Positions 15,614 through 23,560 of a stretch of 34,970 nt of DNA are shown in pieces (the first letter of the stretch is position 1; each line of letters begins with the position of its first letter). This stretch comes from Acidobacteriota bacterium (GTDB lineage Bacteria; Acidobacteriota; Vicinamibacteria; Vicinamibacterales; UBA2999): contig JACPTI010000041.1 in NCBI GenBank assembly GCA_016192845.1, forward strand, positions 1 through 34,970. Direction: 5' to 3'. The position numbers and the translations under genes were made by a program. Under the pieces are notes generated by a model. The model did not search any database and had not been told where the DNA came from. It saw only the letters and a program-made list of their open reading frames with translations.

Positions 15614-16588
15614 ATGGACTTTGATCTGGGCGACGTGCAGATCGCCTGGCGCGACAAGGCCGGGGGGCTCGGCCGCGACGTCGCGCGCGATCCGGCGGCG
15701 GCAACGGTCGTTCAGGGCGCGGCGCGGGTCGGCCTGCTCGATCCTGCCGCCGACCTGCTTACCGTGACCGCGGCCGTGGAGGCGCTCTCGGAGGAGTCGC
15801 CGGCCGCAGCGGTCGCGCTGGCGCTGCACTCCGCCGTCGCCCTCACCGTGGCAGGCGAGCCGCGCTTCGCCGCCCTCTTTCGCGGCGAGACGGTAGCCGC
15901 CGTCGGTCTTTCCTCCGACGAAGTTCCGATGGAACAGGGCGGCCGCCTCTTCGGCCGCGCGCCATGGGTGGCGCCCATCACCGATCGCGGCCTCGCTGTC
16001 GTTGGGCCGCGAAGCGGCGCGGAGCGCGTGGCGTACGTCGTGGCGCTCGACGCGCCGGGCGTGACGATCCAGTCGGTCGCCACGGCGGGGCTTGCCGGTC
16101 TCGTGTGCGGGCACGTCCGCTTCAACGGCGCGGCGTGCGAGCCGATTGGCGCCACGCTGCCGGTCATGACGCGCGTGCGCATCCTGATGGCGGCCGCCGG
16201 CCTCGGCATCGGCCGCCGCGCCCTGCGCGAGGCGCTCGCCGCGGCACGGGCCGCGCGCACGGCGGCGGCGGGAGAGCAGACGGTGCAGGGGCTCCTCGCC
16301 GACGCCGCCACCGAGCTCGATGCCGCGATGCTGATGACGTGGAAGGCGGCCGGGGCGACGGATGCGGCGCCACCACGGCTCGCCGACGCGTCGCTCGCCA
16401 AGCTGATGACGACGAGCGCGGCACAGCGCGCGGTGGAGCGTGCGACGCAGGTCGTCGGGGTCGACAGCTTCGAGCGCGGCCACATCATCGAGCGGCTCGC
16501 GCAGGATGTCCGCGCGCTGGAGCTGTTTGCCGGGCGCACCGAGGCGCTGCGCGCCGCGGCGGCCGAGGAACTCTTGCCGCGACGATGA
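15614..16588 (+). CDS. acyl-CoA dehydrogenase-like protein, short and divergent
   Basis: 324 residues, compared with about 380 for acyl-CoA dehydrogenases. The layout fits the family: an N-terminal helical part ('LTVTAAVEALSEESPAAAVA'), a middle beta domain ('ETVAAVGLSSDEVP...VAYVVALDAPGV') and a C-terminal helical bundle ('MTRVRILMAAAGLGIGRRAL', 'AVERATQVVGVDSFERGHII'). The N-terminal helices are shortened, and I cannot identify the usual catalytic Glu, so it may have lost dehydrogenase activity or act on an unusual substrate. ATG 15614 is used; an in-frame ATG at 15527 lies in repeat sequence. No pathway partners are adjacent. Confidence 0.65.
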   Translation: MDFDLGDVQIAWRDKAGGLGRDVARDPAAATVVQGAARVGLLDPAADLLTVTAAVEALSEESPAAAVALALHSAVALTVAGEPRFAALFRGETVAAVGLSSDEVPMEQGGRLFGRAPWVAPITDRGLAVVGPRSGAERVAYVVALDAPGVTIQSVATAGLAGLVCGHVRFNGAACEPIGATLPVMTRVRILMAAAGLGIGRRALREALAAARAARTAAAGEQTVQGLLADAATELDAAMLMTWKAAGATDAAPPRLADASLAKLMTTSAAQRAVERATQVVGVDSFERGHIIERLAQDVRALELFAGRTEALRAAAAEELLPRR

Positions 16589-16691
16589 CGTGCGAGGGTG
16601 CCGCCGGGCGTGGGCCCCTTCGGGCCTTCGGCGTTCCGGCTCTCATCGATTCCTCGTCCCGAGCCGATAGATGGCTTTGGAGACCGATCGC

Positions 16692-17240
16692 ATGACGAGC
16701 GGGGGCGCACCGAGGGCGCATCGACCGAAGCTGCTCGTCGTCGATGATGACCCCCACGTCCTTCAAATCATTCGGCGCTTCGCGGAGAACGCCGGCTTCG
16801 ACGTCACGTCGTGCGCCGGCGGCCGTGCGGCGCTCGAACGCGTGGCAAACGAACGTGTCCATGTCGCCGTGATCGACCTGCGAATGCCCGACGTGGACGG
16901 CCTCGAAGTGCTTCGTGCCATTCGCAGCGCGCATCCGGACTGTCAGACGATGCTGATGAGCGGCCAGGCGACGATCGACAGCGCCATCGAGGCCGCAAAG
17001 CTCGGCGCCATCGATTACCTGACCAAGCCGTTCGACTTCGGGCGCCTGAAAGCGTTGCTCGCCACGGTGCAGGAAGAGGCCGCGCGCCGCCGGCGGCTGC
17101 TCGCGGCCGAGCGTGAAATCACGAGGAACGTCGAGTTCTGCGGAATGAGGTTCGAGGAACCCTTGATGAATACCCGTCTCCCGTCCTCCCTCCAGATCGA
17201 CGGATGTGCGGCCTCCAGACGTGGCGGCACCTTCGGTTAG
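16692..17240 (+). CDS. truncated NtrC-type response regulator (receiver domain only)
   Basis: 182 residues. The receiver domain (about residues 11-125) has the acidic pair 'VVDDDP', phosphoacceptor Asp in 'VAVIDLRMPDVDG', the switch region 'MLMSGQAT' and Lys in 'YLTKPFDF'. The following linker 'EEAARRRRLLAAEREITRNV' and 'EFCGM' is how sigma-54-dependent regulators begin their AAA+ domain (normally 'FCGMIGRSP'). After that the similarity stops and about 35 unrelated residues follow to a stop that overlaps the end of the next gene by 4 bp. The AAA+ and DNA-binding domains are therefore missing. GGAG at 16679-16682 supports ATG 16692 over ATG 16671. It may work as a single-domain receiver or be a remnant. 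Confidence 0.75.
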   Translation: MTSGGAPRAHRPKLLVVDDDPHVLQIIRRFAENAGFDVTSCAGGRAALERVANERVHVAVIDLRMPDVDGLEVLRAIRSAHPDCQTMLMSGQATIDSAIEAAKLGAIDYLTKPFDFGRLKALLATVQEEAARRRRLLAAEREITRNVEFCGMRFEEPLMNTRLPSSLQIDGCAASRRGGTFG

Positions 17241-17497
17241 CTCGTCTGAACGACGTCGACCTTTGTCCGGTATCCGAGCCGCGACAGGTAACCCTCGCAG
17301 TCTTCCCAGGTGAGACCGAACTCGCGCACGTCGGCGAGTCCGAGTCGACTCGTGATGTCGCGGATCGTATCGAGATCGCGTTCGTCGAATTCTTCTTCCA
17401 TCATGGCGTGCTCGGCCCAATTCACCAATGCCGCCAGCGTGATGCGATGCTGCAGGTAATCTCGGAGCTGAGATGCCAGCGTGTTGCGTGTGATCAT
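17237..17497 (-). CDS. small acidic protein of unknown function, second gene of a pair
   Basis: 86 residues, predicted mostly helical and acidic ('NWAEHAMMEEEFDERDLDTI', 'FGLTWEDCEGYLSRLGY'). I do not recognise a named family, but proteins of this look ('...QLRDYLQHRITLAALVNWAE') occur as small genes in Chloroflexota, cyanobacteria and Acidobacteriota mobile regions (from memory, not checked). It starts in a 4-bp ATGA overlap with the upstream gene, so the two are translationally coupled. The pair resembles a toxin-antitoxin or similar two-gene module in size and layout; no catalytic motif supports that. Its stop overlaps the truncated response regulator by 4 bp on the opposite strand. Confidence 0.6.
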   Translation of the reverse strand: MITRNTLASQLRDYLQHRITLAALVNWAEHAMMEEEFDERDLDTIRDITSRLGLADVREFGLTWEDCEGYLSRLGYRTKVDVVQTS

Positions 17498-17751
17498 GGC
17501 TCGTTACCTGTGACCTGCTGATGACCGAGATCGACCGGATACTTGTGATGAACTTCGCGGAGCTTGCCGTCGCCGTCGTACACTTCCTGGTAGAACTTGA
17601 CGGTCGATTCCTCAGCGTCGACTTCCTTCACGTATCGTGCCCGCCAGCCCGAACGCCCCCTCACGTCGTACGAGTACACCCTGCCGCCTTGGGGCAGTTC
17701 GCGCCAAGTTGGGAATTTTCGTTCATTCTGCTGACGTTTTCGCGCGTCCAT
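17494..17751 (-). CDS. small basic protein of unknown function, first gene of a pair
   Basis: 85 residues. ATG 17751 is preferred to the TTG at 17760. The protein starts 'MDARKRQQNERKF', then has a predicted small beta-rich domain: 'WRELPQGGRVYSYDVRGRSG', 'WRARYVKEVDAEESTVKFYQ', 'EVYDGDGKLREVHHKYPVDL'. The repeated Tyr/Trp/Arg pattern suits a nucleic-acid-binding or toxin-like fold, but I know no characterised homologue. Coupled by ATGA overlap to the acidic small gene downstream. Basic first partner plus acidic second partner is compatible with a toxin-antitoxin pair (inference only). Confidence 0.6.
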   Translation of the reverse strand: MDARKRQQNERKFPTWRELPQGGRVYSYDVRGRSGWRARYVKEVDAEESTVKFYQEVYDGDGKLREVHHKYPVDLGHQQVTGNEP

Positions 17752-17901
17752 CGACGGCAAAGCGCGGAGCAGTGAGGGCTCGGTGCGGGGGCGTCAGGCG
17801 CTTCCACCCGCACGCCGCAAGTCCTCGGCCGACATGCTCAATCAGTGTACCACCGGCGGCGTTCTGGGTTCGGCCCGTTGCTGGCGCAATCTCTCGAAAA
17901 T

Positions 17902-18177
17902 CTATACGAGAGTTCCCGATTCGAGATCCGAGACATCAACCGCATAGGCCTCGCGAATCTTACGGTGGATTTCGGCAAGCTCCAGGTCGTCAACGCCGAC
18001 GAAATCGTGAAGGCTTGATTCGTCCGTGATCAGGTACTCGCCAGGCTCGAAGCCGAAGACATGGGCCATGAAATCCTCGGCGATCTCGGCATACATCTCG
18101 ATTCCAGCCGTGGCGGCCATCTCGATTGTCTTGCCCTTGAGTGGGCCGCGCCGCAGGACCCGTCGTCTCTTGCTCAT
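17902..18177 (-). CDS. small conserved-looking protein of unknown function
   Basis: 91 residues. A basic start 'MSKRRRVLRRGPLKGKTIEM' is followed by an acidic helical part: 'YAEIAEDFMAHVFGFEPGEY', 'LITDESSLHDFVGVDDLELA', 'EIHRKIREAYAVDVSDLESG'. The pattern 'LITDESSLxDF...IxxKIxExYxxDVSDxxSG' recalls small orphan proteins found near toxin-antitoxin loci; this is recollection, not a search. The open frame extends upstream to 18546, but the coding-like part begins at ATG 18177. It stands alone between two gaps of about 90 and 150 bp. Confidence 0.55.
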   Translation of the reverse strand: MSKRRRVLRRGPLKGKTIEMAATAGIEMYAEIAEDFMAHVFGFEPGEYLITDESSLHDFVGVDDLELAEIHRKIREAYAVDVSDLESGTLV

Positions 18178-18264
18178 GGTGCGCTCACGCGCGCCCAAAT
18201 ATAGCGAAACGCGATGACTTCCGGCCATCCCGTAACTGCTCAACCCGTTTCCTGATCGAAGGGA

Positions 18265-18708
18265 ATGAGCTTGCTGGAAGGGCCGGCCCACTTTCAGCTT
18301 GCTCCGACTCCGTCGTTGCGGTATGGGCATGCGCCGTGCCCGTCGCTGAAGGGAGTGGCCGTGGTGGTCGAGGACGACGCCTCTGTCCTCTCGATCGTCC
18401 GGCGCGCGCTGGCCGCCAGGGGACTCAGCGTACTGGAAGCGAGCAACGGCGCCGACGCGTTGGAGGTGCTTGCCAGCCACGCCGCGGATCTCCTCATCAC
18501 CGATGCCATCATGCCCAGGATGGGAGGCGTCGAGCTGGCGCGCCACATCCGCAGTGCCGGGAACAACAGGCCCATCCCGCTGGTGTCCGGCTATGCAACC
18601 GGGGTCATCGAAGCGATGAAGACGCTGGACGGCCCCATTCGGTTTCTGGAGAAGCCCCTCTCACCGACGCAGGTGTTCGACGCGGTTGCCGATCTGCTCA
18701 CGAACTGA
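18265..18708 (+). CDS. single-domain response regulator receiver protein
   Basis: 147 residues. The receiver domain begins at about residue 30 with 'GVAVVVEDDASV' and has phosphoacceptor Asp in 'LLITDAIMPRMGG', Ser in 'PLVSGYAT' and Lys in 'FLEKPLSP'. No output domain follows. The sequence resembles the C-terminal receiver of hybrid histidine kinases, so it may be a detached piece of one. The first 30 residues look unstructured; GAAGGGA at 18348-18354 just before GTG codons at 18355-18366 suggests that translation could instead start there, giving a bare receiver of about 115 residues. No kinase gene lies in the window. Confidence 0.7.
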   Translation: MSLLEGPAHFQLAPTPSLRYGHAPCPSLKGVAVVVEDDASVLSIVRRALAARGLSVLEASNGADALEVLASHAADLLITDAIMPRMGGVELARHIRSAGNNRPIPLVSGYATGVIEAMKTLDGPIRFLEKPLSPTQVFDAVADLLTN

Positions 18709-18756
18709 CAGACCTCCCACGCCACCGAACAGCGTTCCTCAGCCCGAACGTCGCGT

Positions 18757-19269
18757 TCAGACGTTTCGGCCCAGCAACAGCGCCGCGAATCCGGGAAAGT
18801 ACGCGAACGTCCACGCGGCGAAGTGCACGGCGTAGTCCCACCCCTGCGGATCGAACGGCATCCAGATGTCGGAGATGAGATAGAAGGCGAGACCTGACGC
18901 GGCCGCGGCCATGGCGCCGCGGGCGAGCACGACGCGCGAGGGGGCCGCGCTGCCGCTGAGCCGCGCGTAGAGCGCCGCCAGCGCGAGCCAGACGGTACAC
19001 CACACGACGAACATCGCGGCGTCGCCGAGGAGCGGGGCGAGCAGGTAGTACGCACCCGCAGCGGCGGTGCCGATCGCGGCGCCCGCTGCGGCCCCCGCGC
19101 CGGGGCGCCCGGCCAGCAACCCAAACACGAAACCGACCGCGCAGAAGAGCAGCAGCCCGTGCGTCAGGCCGTAGACGACCATGTGCTGCGGCAGCCACGT
19201 GGCCCAGACGAAGTCGCCCAGCGTGCTCACGGCGGCGAGCGCGAGCGAGGCGACGAGCGTTGGCGTCAT
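18757..19269 (-). CDS. small integral membrane protein of unknown function
   Basis: 170 residues with about five predicted membrane helices ('TLVASLALAAVSTLGDFVWA', 'LTHGLLLFCAVGFVFGLLAG', 'GAAAGAAIGTAAAGAYYLLA', 'AAMFVVWCTVWLALAALYAR', 'RGAMAAAASGLAFYLI'), and a Trp-rich end 'DPQGWDYAVHFAAWTFAYFPG'. The His/Asp/Trp residues on the helix edges are conserved-looking, but I recognise no family. It begins 3 bp after the MFS transporter gene ends, on the same strand, so the two are probably cotranscribed. Confidence 0.6.
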   Translation of the reverse strand: MTPTLVASLALAAVSTLGDFVWATWLPQHMVVYGLTHGLLLFCAVGFVFGLLAGRPGAGAAAGAAIGTAAAGAYYLLAPLLGDAAMFVVWCTVWLALAALYARLSGSAAPSRVVLARGAMAAAASGLAFYLISDIWMPFDPQGWDYAVHFAAWTFAYFPGFAALLLGRNV

Positions 19270-19272
19270 CCT

Positions 19273-20616
19273 CTAGTCCGGCAACTCCGCCTGTTTCGGT
19301 TCCGGCAGCCACCGGCTCGCGACGACGCCGATGACGTACGCCGTCGTCCCGACGACCGCCGACGCATACGCGAGCCGCTCGGGGAGCGACGCGCCCGGCA
19401 TCGCGGCCACGAGATTGACCGTGACGAGCGCCGCCATCGTCCCGAGCATCCGGCCGCCGACGTTGGCCGCGAAGCTCTCACCCGTGCCGCGCAGGTGCGT
19501 CGGGTAGACGCGCGGCAGGTAGTTGCCCCAGAAGCTGAACTGCGCGATCGTCGCCATGCCCACCAGGAAGATGCCCCACTGCGCGAGCGTCAGCCCCACG
19601 GTCGGGGTCAGGAAGTAGACGAACGGTACAAGCATCAGCCCCGGGATCTGGAACGTCCAGAGCAGCCGGCGCCGGCTGATGATGATCGCGGCCAGATAGG
19701 CGAGCAGGATGCGCCCGGCCAGCCCGCCGAACTCCTGGAACGACTGCACGCCGCTGATCGTCTGCTCCTGCGCCACGCGCGGCATCTGCTGCACCTCGGC
19801 GAGCCCGGGCACGATGCGCGGCATCTGCTGGATGGCGCCGAACGCCGCGGCATAGCCGCATGCCATCATGATGGTGGTGACGACCGTCGTCCGGCGGAAC
19901 GCGGGCGTGAAGAGCGCGGCGAAACTGGGCCGGCGCAGCGTGCCCGCACGCTTCTTCTCGCGCCAGATCGGCGATTCGGGCAGGAACGGCCGGATGAGAA
20001 TCAGCGGAATCGAAGGGATGACGCCCGAGATGAGCGTGTAGCGCCACGCCTCGTGGCCGCCGCGGACGAGCGGCAGCGACTCGGCATTGGTGACGATCAG
20101 GTAGTAGGCGCCGGTCACCATCAGGCCGCCAACCGAGCCGAACGCCTGCGTGTAGCCGACGACGTGCTCGCGCTGTTTGGGATCGGGGAAGAGCTCCGAG
20201 AGCCAGGCGACCGCGGCGACGAACTCCACGCAGACGCCGACGAACGTGCAGCAGCGCCAGAAGAGGAGCCACCCGACGGAGGTGGCGTAGCCGGCGGCCA
20301 TAGCGGAGAAGGCGTAGAGCAAAATGCTCCAGACGAGCACGCGCCGGCGGCCGAACAGATCCGTGAGGTAGCCGCCGAGCAGACCGAAGACGCCGCCGGC
20401 CACCGCGGGCACGTACTGCAGCGTGCCGACCCACGCGTTGACCTCGGCGCTGTTGGGCGCCGCCGCCAGCAGGTCGGCGAGCCCGGGCCGGACGATGAGC
20501 GGCAGCATCAGCAGCTCGTAGGAGTCGAACGCGAACCCGAGCGCCGCGATGCCGCAGATCACCCACTGGATCGGCGTGAGCGGCGGCGCCGCGGCGCGTG
20601 TCTGCACGGTCGTCAT
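19273..20616 (-). CDS. MFS transporter, sugar/organic-acid porter type
   Basis: 447 residues with twelve predicted helices. The loop 2-3 signature is 'GGYLTDLFGRRRVLVW'. 'RPFLPESPIWREKKRAG' between helices 6 and 7 is the PESPxW motif typical of the sugar porter and aromatic acid:H+ symporter families. 'FGRRR' and 'YPTHLRGTGESFAANVGGRM' are the cytoplasmic loop motifs of helices 2-3 and 10-11. Substrate not determined. It is divergent from the adenylating-protein gene, with three palindromes between, and is followed within 3 bp by a small membrane protein that may assist it. Confidence 0.85.
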   Translation of the reverse strand: MTTVQTRAAAPPLTPIQWVICGIAALGFAFDSYELLMLPLIVRPGLADLLAAAPNSAEVNAWVGTLQYVPAVAGGVFGLLGGYLTDLFGRRRVLVWSILLYAFSAMAAGYATSVGWLLFWRCCTFVGVCVEFVAAVAWLSELFPDPKQREHVVGYTQAFGSVGGLMVTGAYYLIVTNAESLPLVRGGHEAWRYTLISGVIPSIPLILIRPFLPESPIWREKKRAGTLRRPSFAALFTPAFRRTTVVTTIMMACGYAAAFGAIQQMPRIVPGLAEVQQMPRVAQEQTISGVQSFQEFGGLAGRILLAYLAAIIISRRRLLWTFQIPGLMLVPFVYFLTPTVGLTLAQWGIFLVGMATIAQFSFWGNYLPRVYPTHLRGTGESFAANVGGRMLGTMAALVTVNLVAAMPGASLPERLAYASAVVGTTAYVIGVVASRWLPEPKQAELPD

Positions 20617-20639
20617 GAGTGCCTCGGAGACAAGGGGGG

Positions 20640-20779
20640 AAGGCGGAGCTGCCCGCCTTCGCCGTCGCTCCGGCGTGGTCTCGCCGAAGCGCTACGCGCG
20701 GAGGCGGAAACCTCCGCCTCTACGACCGATCGGACGCGACACCGATTGGAGGAGCGTAGAAGCGGGTCTTGAGACCCGC
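20640..20779. repeat. cluster of three short palindromes in a divergent promoter region
   Basis: AAGGCGG/CCGCCTT (20640-20659), GAGGCGGA-AACC-TCCGCCTC (20701-20720) and GCGGGTCT-TG-AGACCCGC (20762-20779). They fill most of the 198 bp between the divergent MFS and LuxE/PaaK-like genes, where both promoters should lie. Each is a perfect short hairpin of different sequence. Confidence 0.7.
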
Positions 20780-20814
20780 CTGCGCCGCAAGACTATACTA
20801 CCCATTCAACGACC

Positions 20815-21879
20815 ATGCAGGTGCAATCGTTTACAGCGGCGCCCGACGAAGTCGGGCAGGCGCGCGCCGCGCTCGACGCGCGGGTGCGCGAGGTCGTCGA
20901 CTGGCATTTCGATCCGGCCAGCGGCAGCCCGTTCTGGCTCGAGCGCGCCAGGACGTTCGGATGGGACCCGCGGCGGGAGATCAAGACGTTCGGGGATCTG
21001 CGGCGGTTCGGCGAGTTCGAGGACGAGTGGCTGCGCGGCGGGCCGGTCGAGCGCTGGCTGCCGCGCGGGCTCGCGGGCAGGCCGGTGTACGTTTTCGAGA
21101 CGGGCGGCCGGATCGACTACGAGCTGTTCAGCGCGACGCTCCCCGACGAGTACTTCCCCAAGGGATCGAACTGGCTGATGCTCGGGCCGTCGGGCCCGCG
21201 CCGGCTGCGGCTGGCAGTGGAGCATCTCGCGCAGTACCGCGGCGGCATCTGCTTCTGTGTCGATCTCGACCCGCGCTGGGTCATCAAGCTGATTCAGAAG
21301 GGATGGTCCGAGCACCTCCAGGCCTACAAGGATCACGTGATCGACCAGGCGGTTACGATCCTCTCGGCGAACCACGACATCCGCTGCATGTTCACCACAC
21401 CCAAGCTGCTCGAGGCGCTCGCGCTGCGGCTCGAGTCGATCGGGACGACGATCCGCAAGGCGGGGATTACCGGGATCTTCTCGGGCGGCACCGAGTTCAC
21501 GCCGCAGTGGAACCGGTTCGCCCATGAGGAGCTGCTCGACGGCGCGTACATGACGCCGACTTACGGCAACACGCTCATGGGGCTAGCCGCGAGCGCGCCG
21601 TCGGGGCCGCACAACGGCTACAAGATCACCTACTACGCGCCGCAGCCGCGCGCGGTCATCGAGGTGGTCGACTTCGACGACCCGGAGCGCATCGTCGAGT
21701 ACGGCGAAACAGGCCGCGTCCGGCTGACGACATTGACGAAGGAATTCTTCATGCCGGGACTGCTCGAGCGCGACGAAGGCGAGCGCGAGCCGCCCTACGA
21801 ACGGTATCCGTGGGATGGGGTCAGCGGCGTGCGGCCGTATCGCGCGTTTGCCGCAACGACCACCGTCGGCGTGTATTGA
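20815..21879 (+). CDS. LuxE/PaaK-like acyl-adenylating protein
   Basis: 354 residues. The layout matches the large domain of ANL adenylating enzymes of the LuxE/phenylacetate-CoA ligase side: 'PVYVFETGGRIDYEL' at the Gly-rich phosphate loop position, 'ITGIFSGGTEFTPQW', the adenine-side 'YMTPTYGNTLMG' and 'EYGETGRVRLTTLTKEF', which is the A8-type hinge. The protein ends soon after the hinge, so the mobile C-terminal ANL domain is absent or very short, as in LuxE. The P-loop is degenerate compared with 'SSGTTG', so activity is uncertain. It lies 55 bp before an aldehyde-dehydrogenase-fold gene on the same strand, the same pairing of folds as LuxE with LuxC, which suggests activation and reduction of a carboxylic acid (inference). 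Confidence 0.6.
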   Translation: MQVQSFTAAPDEVGQARAALDARVREVVDWHFDPASGSPFWLERARTFGWDPRREIKTFGDLRRFGEFEDEWLRGGPVERWLPRGLAGRPVYVFETGGRIDYELFSATLPDEYFPKGSNWLMLGPSGPRRLRLAVEHLAQYRGGICFCVDLDPRWVIKLIQKGWSEHLQAYKDHVIDQAVTILSANHDIRCMFTTPKLLEALALRLESIGTTIRKAGITGIFSGGTEFTPQWNRFAHEELLDGAYMTPTYGNTLMGLAASAPSGPHNGYKITYYAPQPRAVIEVVDFDDPERIVEYGETGRVRLTTLTKEFFMPGLLERDEGEREPPYERYPWDGVSGVRPYRAFAATTTVGVY

Positions 21880-21894
21880 TGCCCATGAATGTGA

Positions 21895-21918
21895 TCTCGG
21901 TGTCTCGGTGCCTCGGTG
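21895..21918 (+). repeat. three 8-nt tandem units
   Basis: TCTCGGTG, TCTCGGTG, CCTCGGTG in tandem, in the 55-bp gap before the aldehyde-dehydrogenase-fold gene. Confidence 0.75.
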
Positions 21919-21934
21919 TTCCGTCGGGGCGATC

Positions 21935-23374
21935 GTGAATTCTCCGATGCTCAACCTTCCAGTCATCCGCTGGGGCGAGCCGTATACGAGCCTCGAGGTC
22001 GACGAGGTGGTGCACTTTGCCACGGGCGAGCCGATCGCCCGGGTGAGCCGCGCCAACGGTGGCCTCATCCAGCGCGACATGCGGAAGGCGGCGCGCGCGC
22101 GCGAGGCGCTCCGCGCCATCCCGATCGACGAGCTGATTGCCCGCGTCGGCGGCGCGGGCGAGCTGTACATGCACGCCCCGCTGCCGATGGGCGACGGCAC
22201 CCAGTCGCCGGACGAGTTCGTCCACGCGCAGTCGGCGAGCACGGGGCTGCCCGAGCGGATGTGCCGCGCCAACATGAAGAAGAACGCCTTCGTGCTGGCC
22301 GGGATGCGCAGCATCCTCACCGCGCTCACCCGCGGGCTCGACTTCGAGGTGCTGACGCGCGGGCACGGCGAGGAGCGGCAGGTGCCGATCAGCTATCAGG
22401 CACAGAGCCCGGTGCTCGGGCTCGTGCTGCCGTCGAACTCACCCGGCGTCCACACGCTGTGGCTGCCAATCATCCCGCTGCAGATGGGCCTCGTGCTGAA
22501 GCCGGGGCCGCAGGAGCCGTGGACGCCGTACCGCATGGCGGCGGCCTTCTTCGAGGCGGGCATCCCGCGCGAGGCGATTGCCATCTATCCGGGGGAGGCC
22601 GACGTCGGCGCCGCGGTGCTCGACAGCTGCCCCCGCAGCCTCATTTTCGGCGGGCAGGCGACGGTCGAGCGGTACCGGACCCATCCACGCGTGCGGGTGC
22701 ACGGCCCAGGGTTCTCGAAGATTCTGCTCGGCGACGACCAGGTGGATCACTGGGAGCGCTATCTCGACATGATGGTCGAAAGCGTCTTCGTCAACAGCGG
22801 CCGGAGCTGCATCAACTGTTCGGGGATCTGGGCGAGCCGGCACACGCGCGAGATCGCCGATGCCATCGCCCGGCGCCTGGCCGACGTGCGGCCGCTTCCG
22901 CCGGATCATCCGGAGGCTGCCCTGGCGGCCTTTACGGTGCCCGGCGCTGCCGAGGCCATCTCGAAGGCGATCGACCGGGACGCGCAGGCGCCCGGCGTGA
23001 CCGACGTGACGGCGAAGTACCGCCCGGGGAGCCGCCTGGTGAAGCAGAGGAGCGCCGACTATCTGCTGCCGACCGTGCTCCACGCCGCGTCGGCTGACGC
23101 CGCGGTCGCCAGGCAGGAATATATGTTCCCGTTCGTCACGGTCGTGGAGTGCCCGCAGGCGAAGATGCTCGAGGCGATCGGTCCAACGCTGGTGTGCACG
23201 GCCATCACCTGCAACGAGGAATTCCGGCAGCAGCTCGTCGACGCAGTGCACATCGATCGTCTGAACCTCGGTCCGGTGCCCACCACGCAGCTCAACTGGC
23301 TCCAGCCGCACGAAGGGAACATCGTCGAATTCCTGTTCCGCGCGCGGGCGTTCCAGACCGCGCCGCTGGATTGA
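21935..23374 (+). CDS. aldehyde dehydrogenase-fold acyl reductase
   Basis: 479 residues of the aldehyde dehydrogenase superfamily. NAD(P)-binding segment 'SPVLGLVLPSNSPGVHTLWL', the Rossmann turn near 'SLIFGGQATVERYRTHPRVR' and the active-site region 'VFVNSGRSCINCSGI', in which a Cys is the expected nucleophile. 'RQEYMFPFVTVVECP' matches the family's C-terminal 'EeiFGPVvpv' segment. The general-base Glu motif of ordinary aldehyde dehydrogenases is not obvious, as in acyl-CoA/acyl reductases such as LuxC. GGGG at 21926-21929 supports GTG 21935; ATG 21947 is the alternative. Next to the LuxE/PaaK-like gene, it plausibly reduces the acyl group that partner activates (inference). Confidence 0.7.
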   Translation: MNSPMLNLPVIRWGEPYTSLEVDEVVHFATGEPIARVSRANGGLIQRDMRKAARAREALRAIPIDELIARVGGAGELYMHAPLPMGDGTQSPDEFVHAQSASTGLPERMCRANMKKNAFVLAGMRSILTALTRGLDFEVLTRGHGEERQVPISYQAQSPVLGLVLPSNSPGVHTLWLPIIPLQMGLVLKPGPQEPWTPYRMAAAFFEAGIPREAIAIYPGEADVGAAVLDSCPRSLIFGGQATVERYRTHPRVRVHGPGFSKILLGDDQVDHWERYLDMMVESVFVNSGRSCINCSGIWASRHTREIADAIARRLADVRPLPPDHPEAALAAFTVPGAAEAISKAIDRDAQAPGVTDVTAKYRPGSRLVKQRSADYLLPTVLHAASADAAVARQEYMFPFVTVVECPQAKMLEAIGPTLVCTAITCNEEFRQQLVDAVHIDRLNLGPVPTTQLNWLQPHEGNIVEFLFRARAFQTAPLD

Positions 23375-23419
23375 CGGACGTTGCGGATGGCGGTCCGCGT
23401 GTCATGAAGGCCCCTCCGC

Positions 23420-23549
23420 TGCGAGACGTGGCATGTCTTCCGCAAAACCGGCTCGGCTCGTCGCGGCGCCTGCTTCTGGGTTCCACGCGGGAGGCTCGCC
23501 TCGCGCTTACGCTGACTACGGTTTTGCTCCGGACACGCCACGCCTCGCA
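23420..23549. repeat. long hairpin repeat, element B first half
   Basis: Outer arms TGCGAGACGTGGCATGTC (23420-23437) and GACACGCCACGCCTCGCA (23532-23549) pair with only two G-T-type mismatches. Inner pair GCAAAACCG (23442-23450) / CGGTTTTGC (23519-23527). The core matches 9369-9500 (GCTGACTACGGTTTTGCTCC against GCTGACTACAGTTTTGCTCC), while the outer arms differ. The 342-bp gap between the flanking genes holds this element and its partner and nothing else I can identify. Confidence 0.9.
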
Positions 23550-23560
23550 GCTTCGCAGGC

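Noticed and set aside
17761..17901. Possible RNA gene in the gap between two small genes
   Set aside because: No cloverleaf or other recognisable fold; only short chance stems.
19159..20772. 537-codon open frame on +
   Set aside because: Opposite strand of the MFS transporter, which has clear transporter motifs on -.
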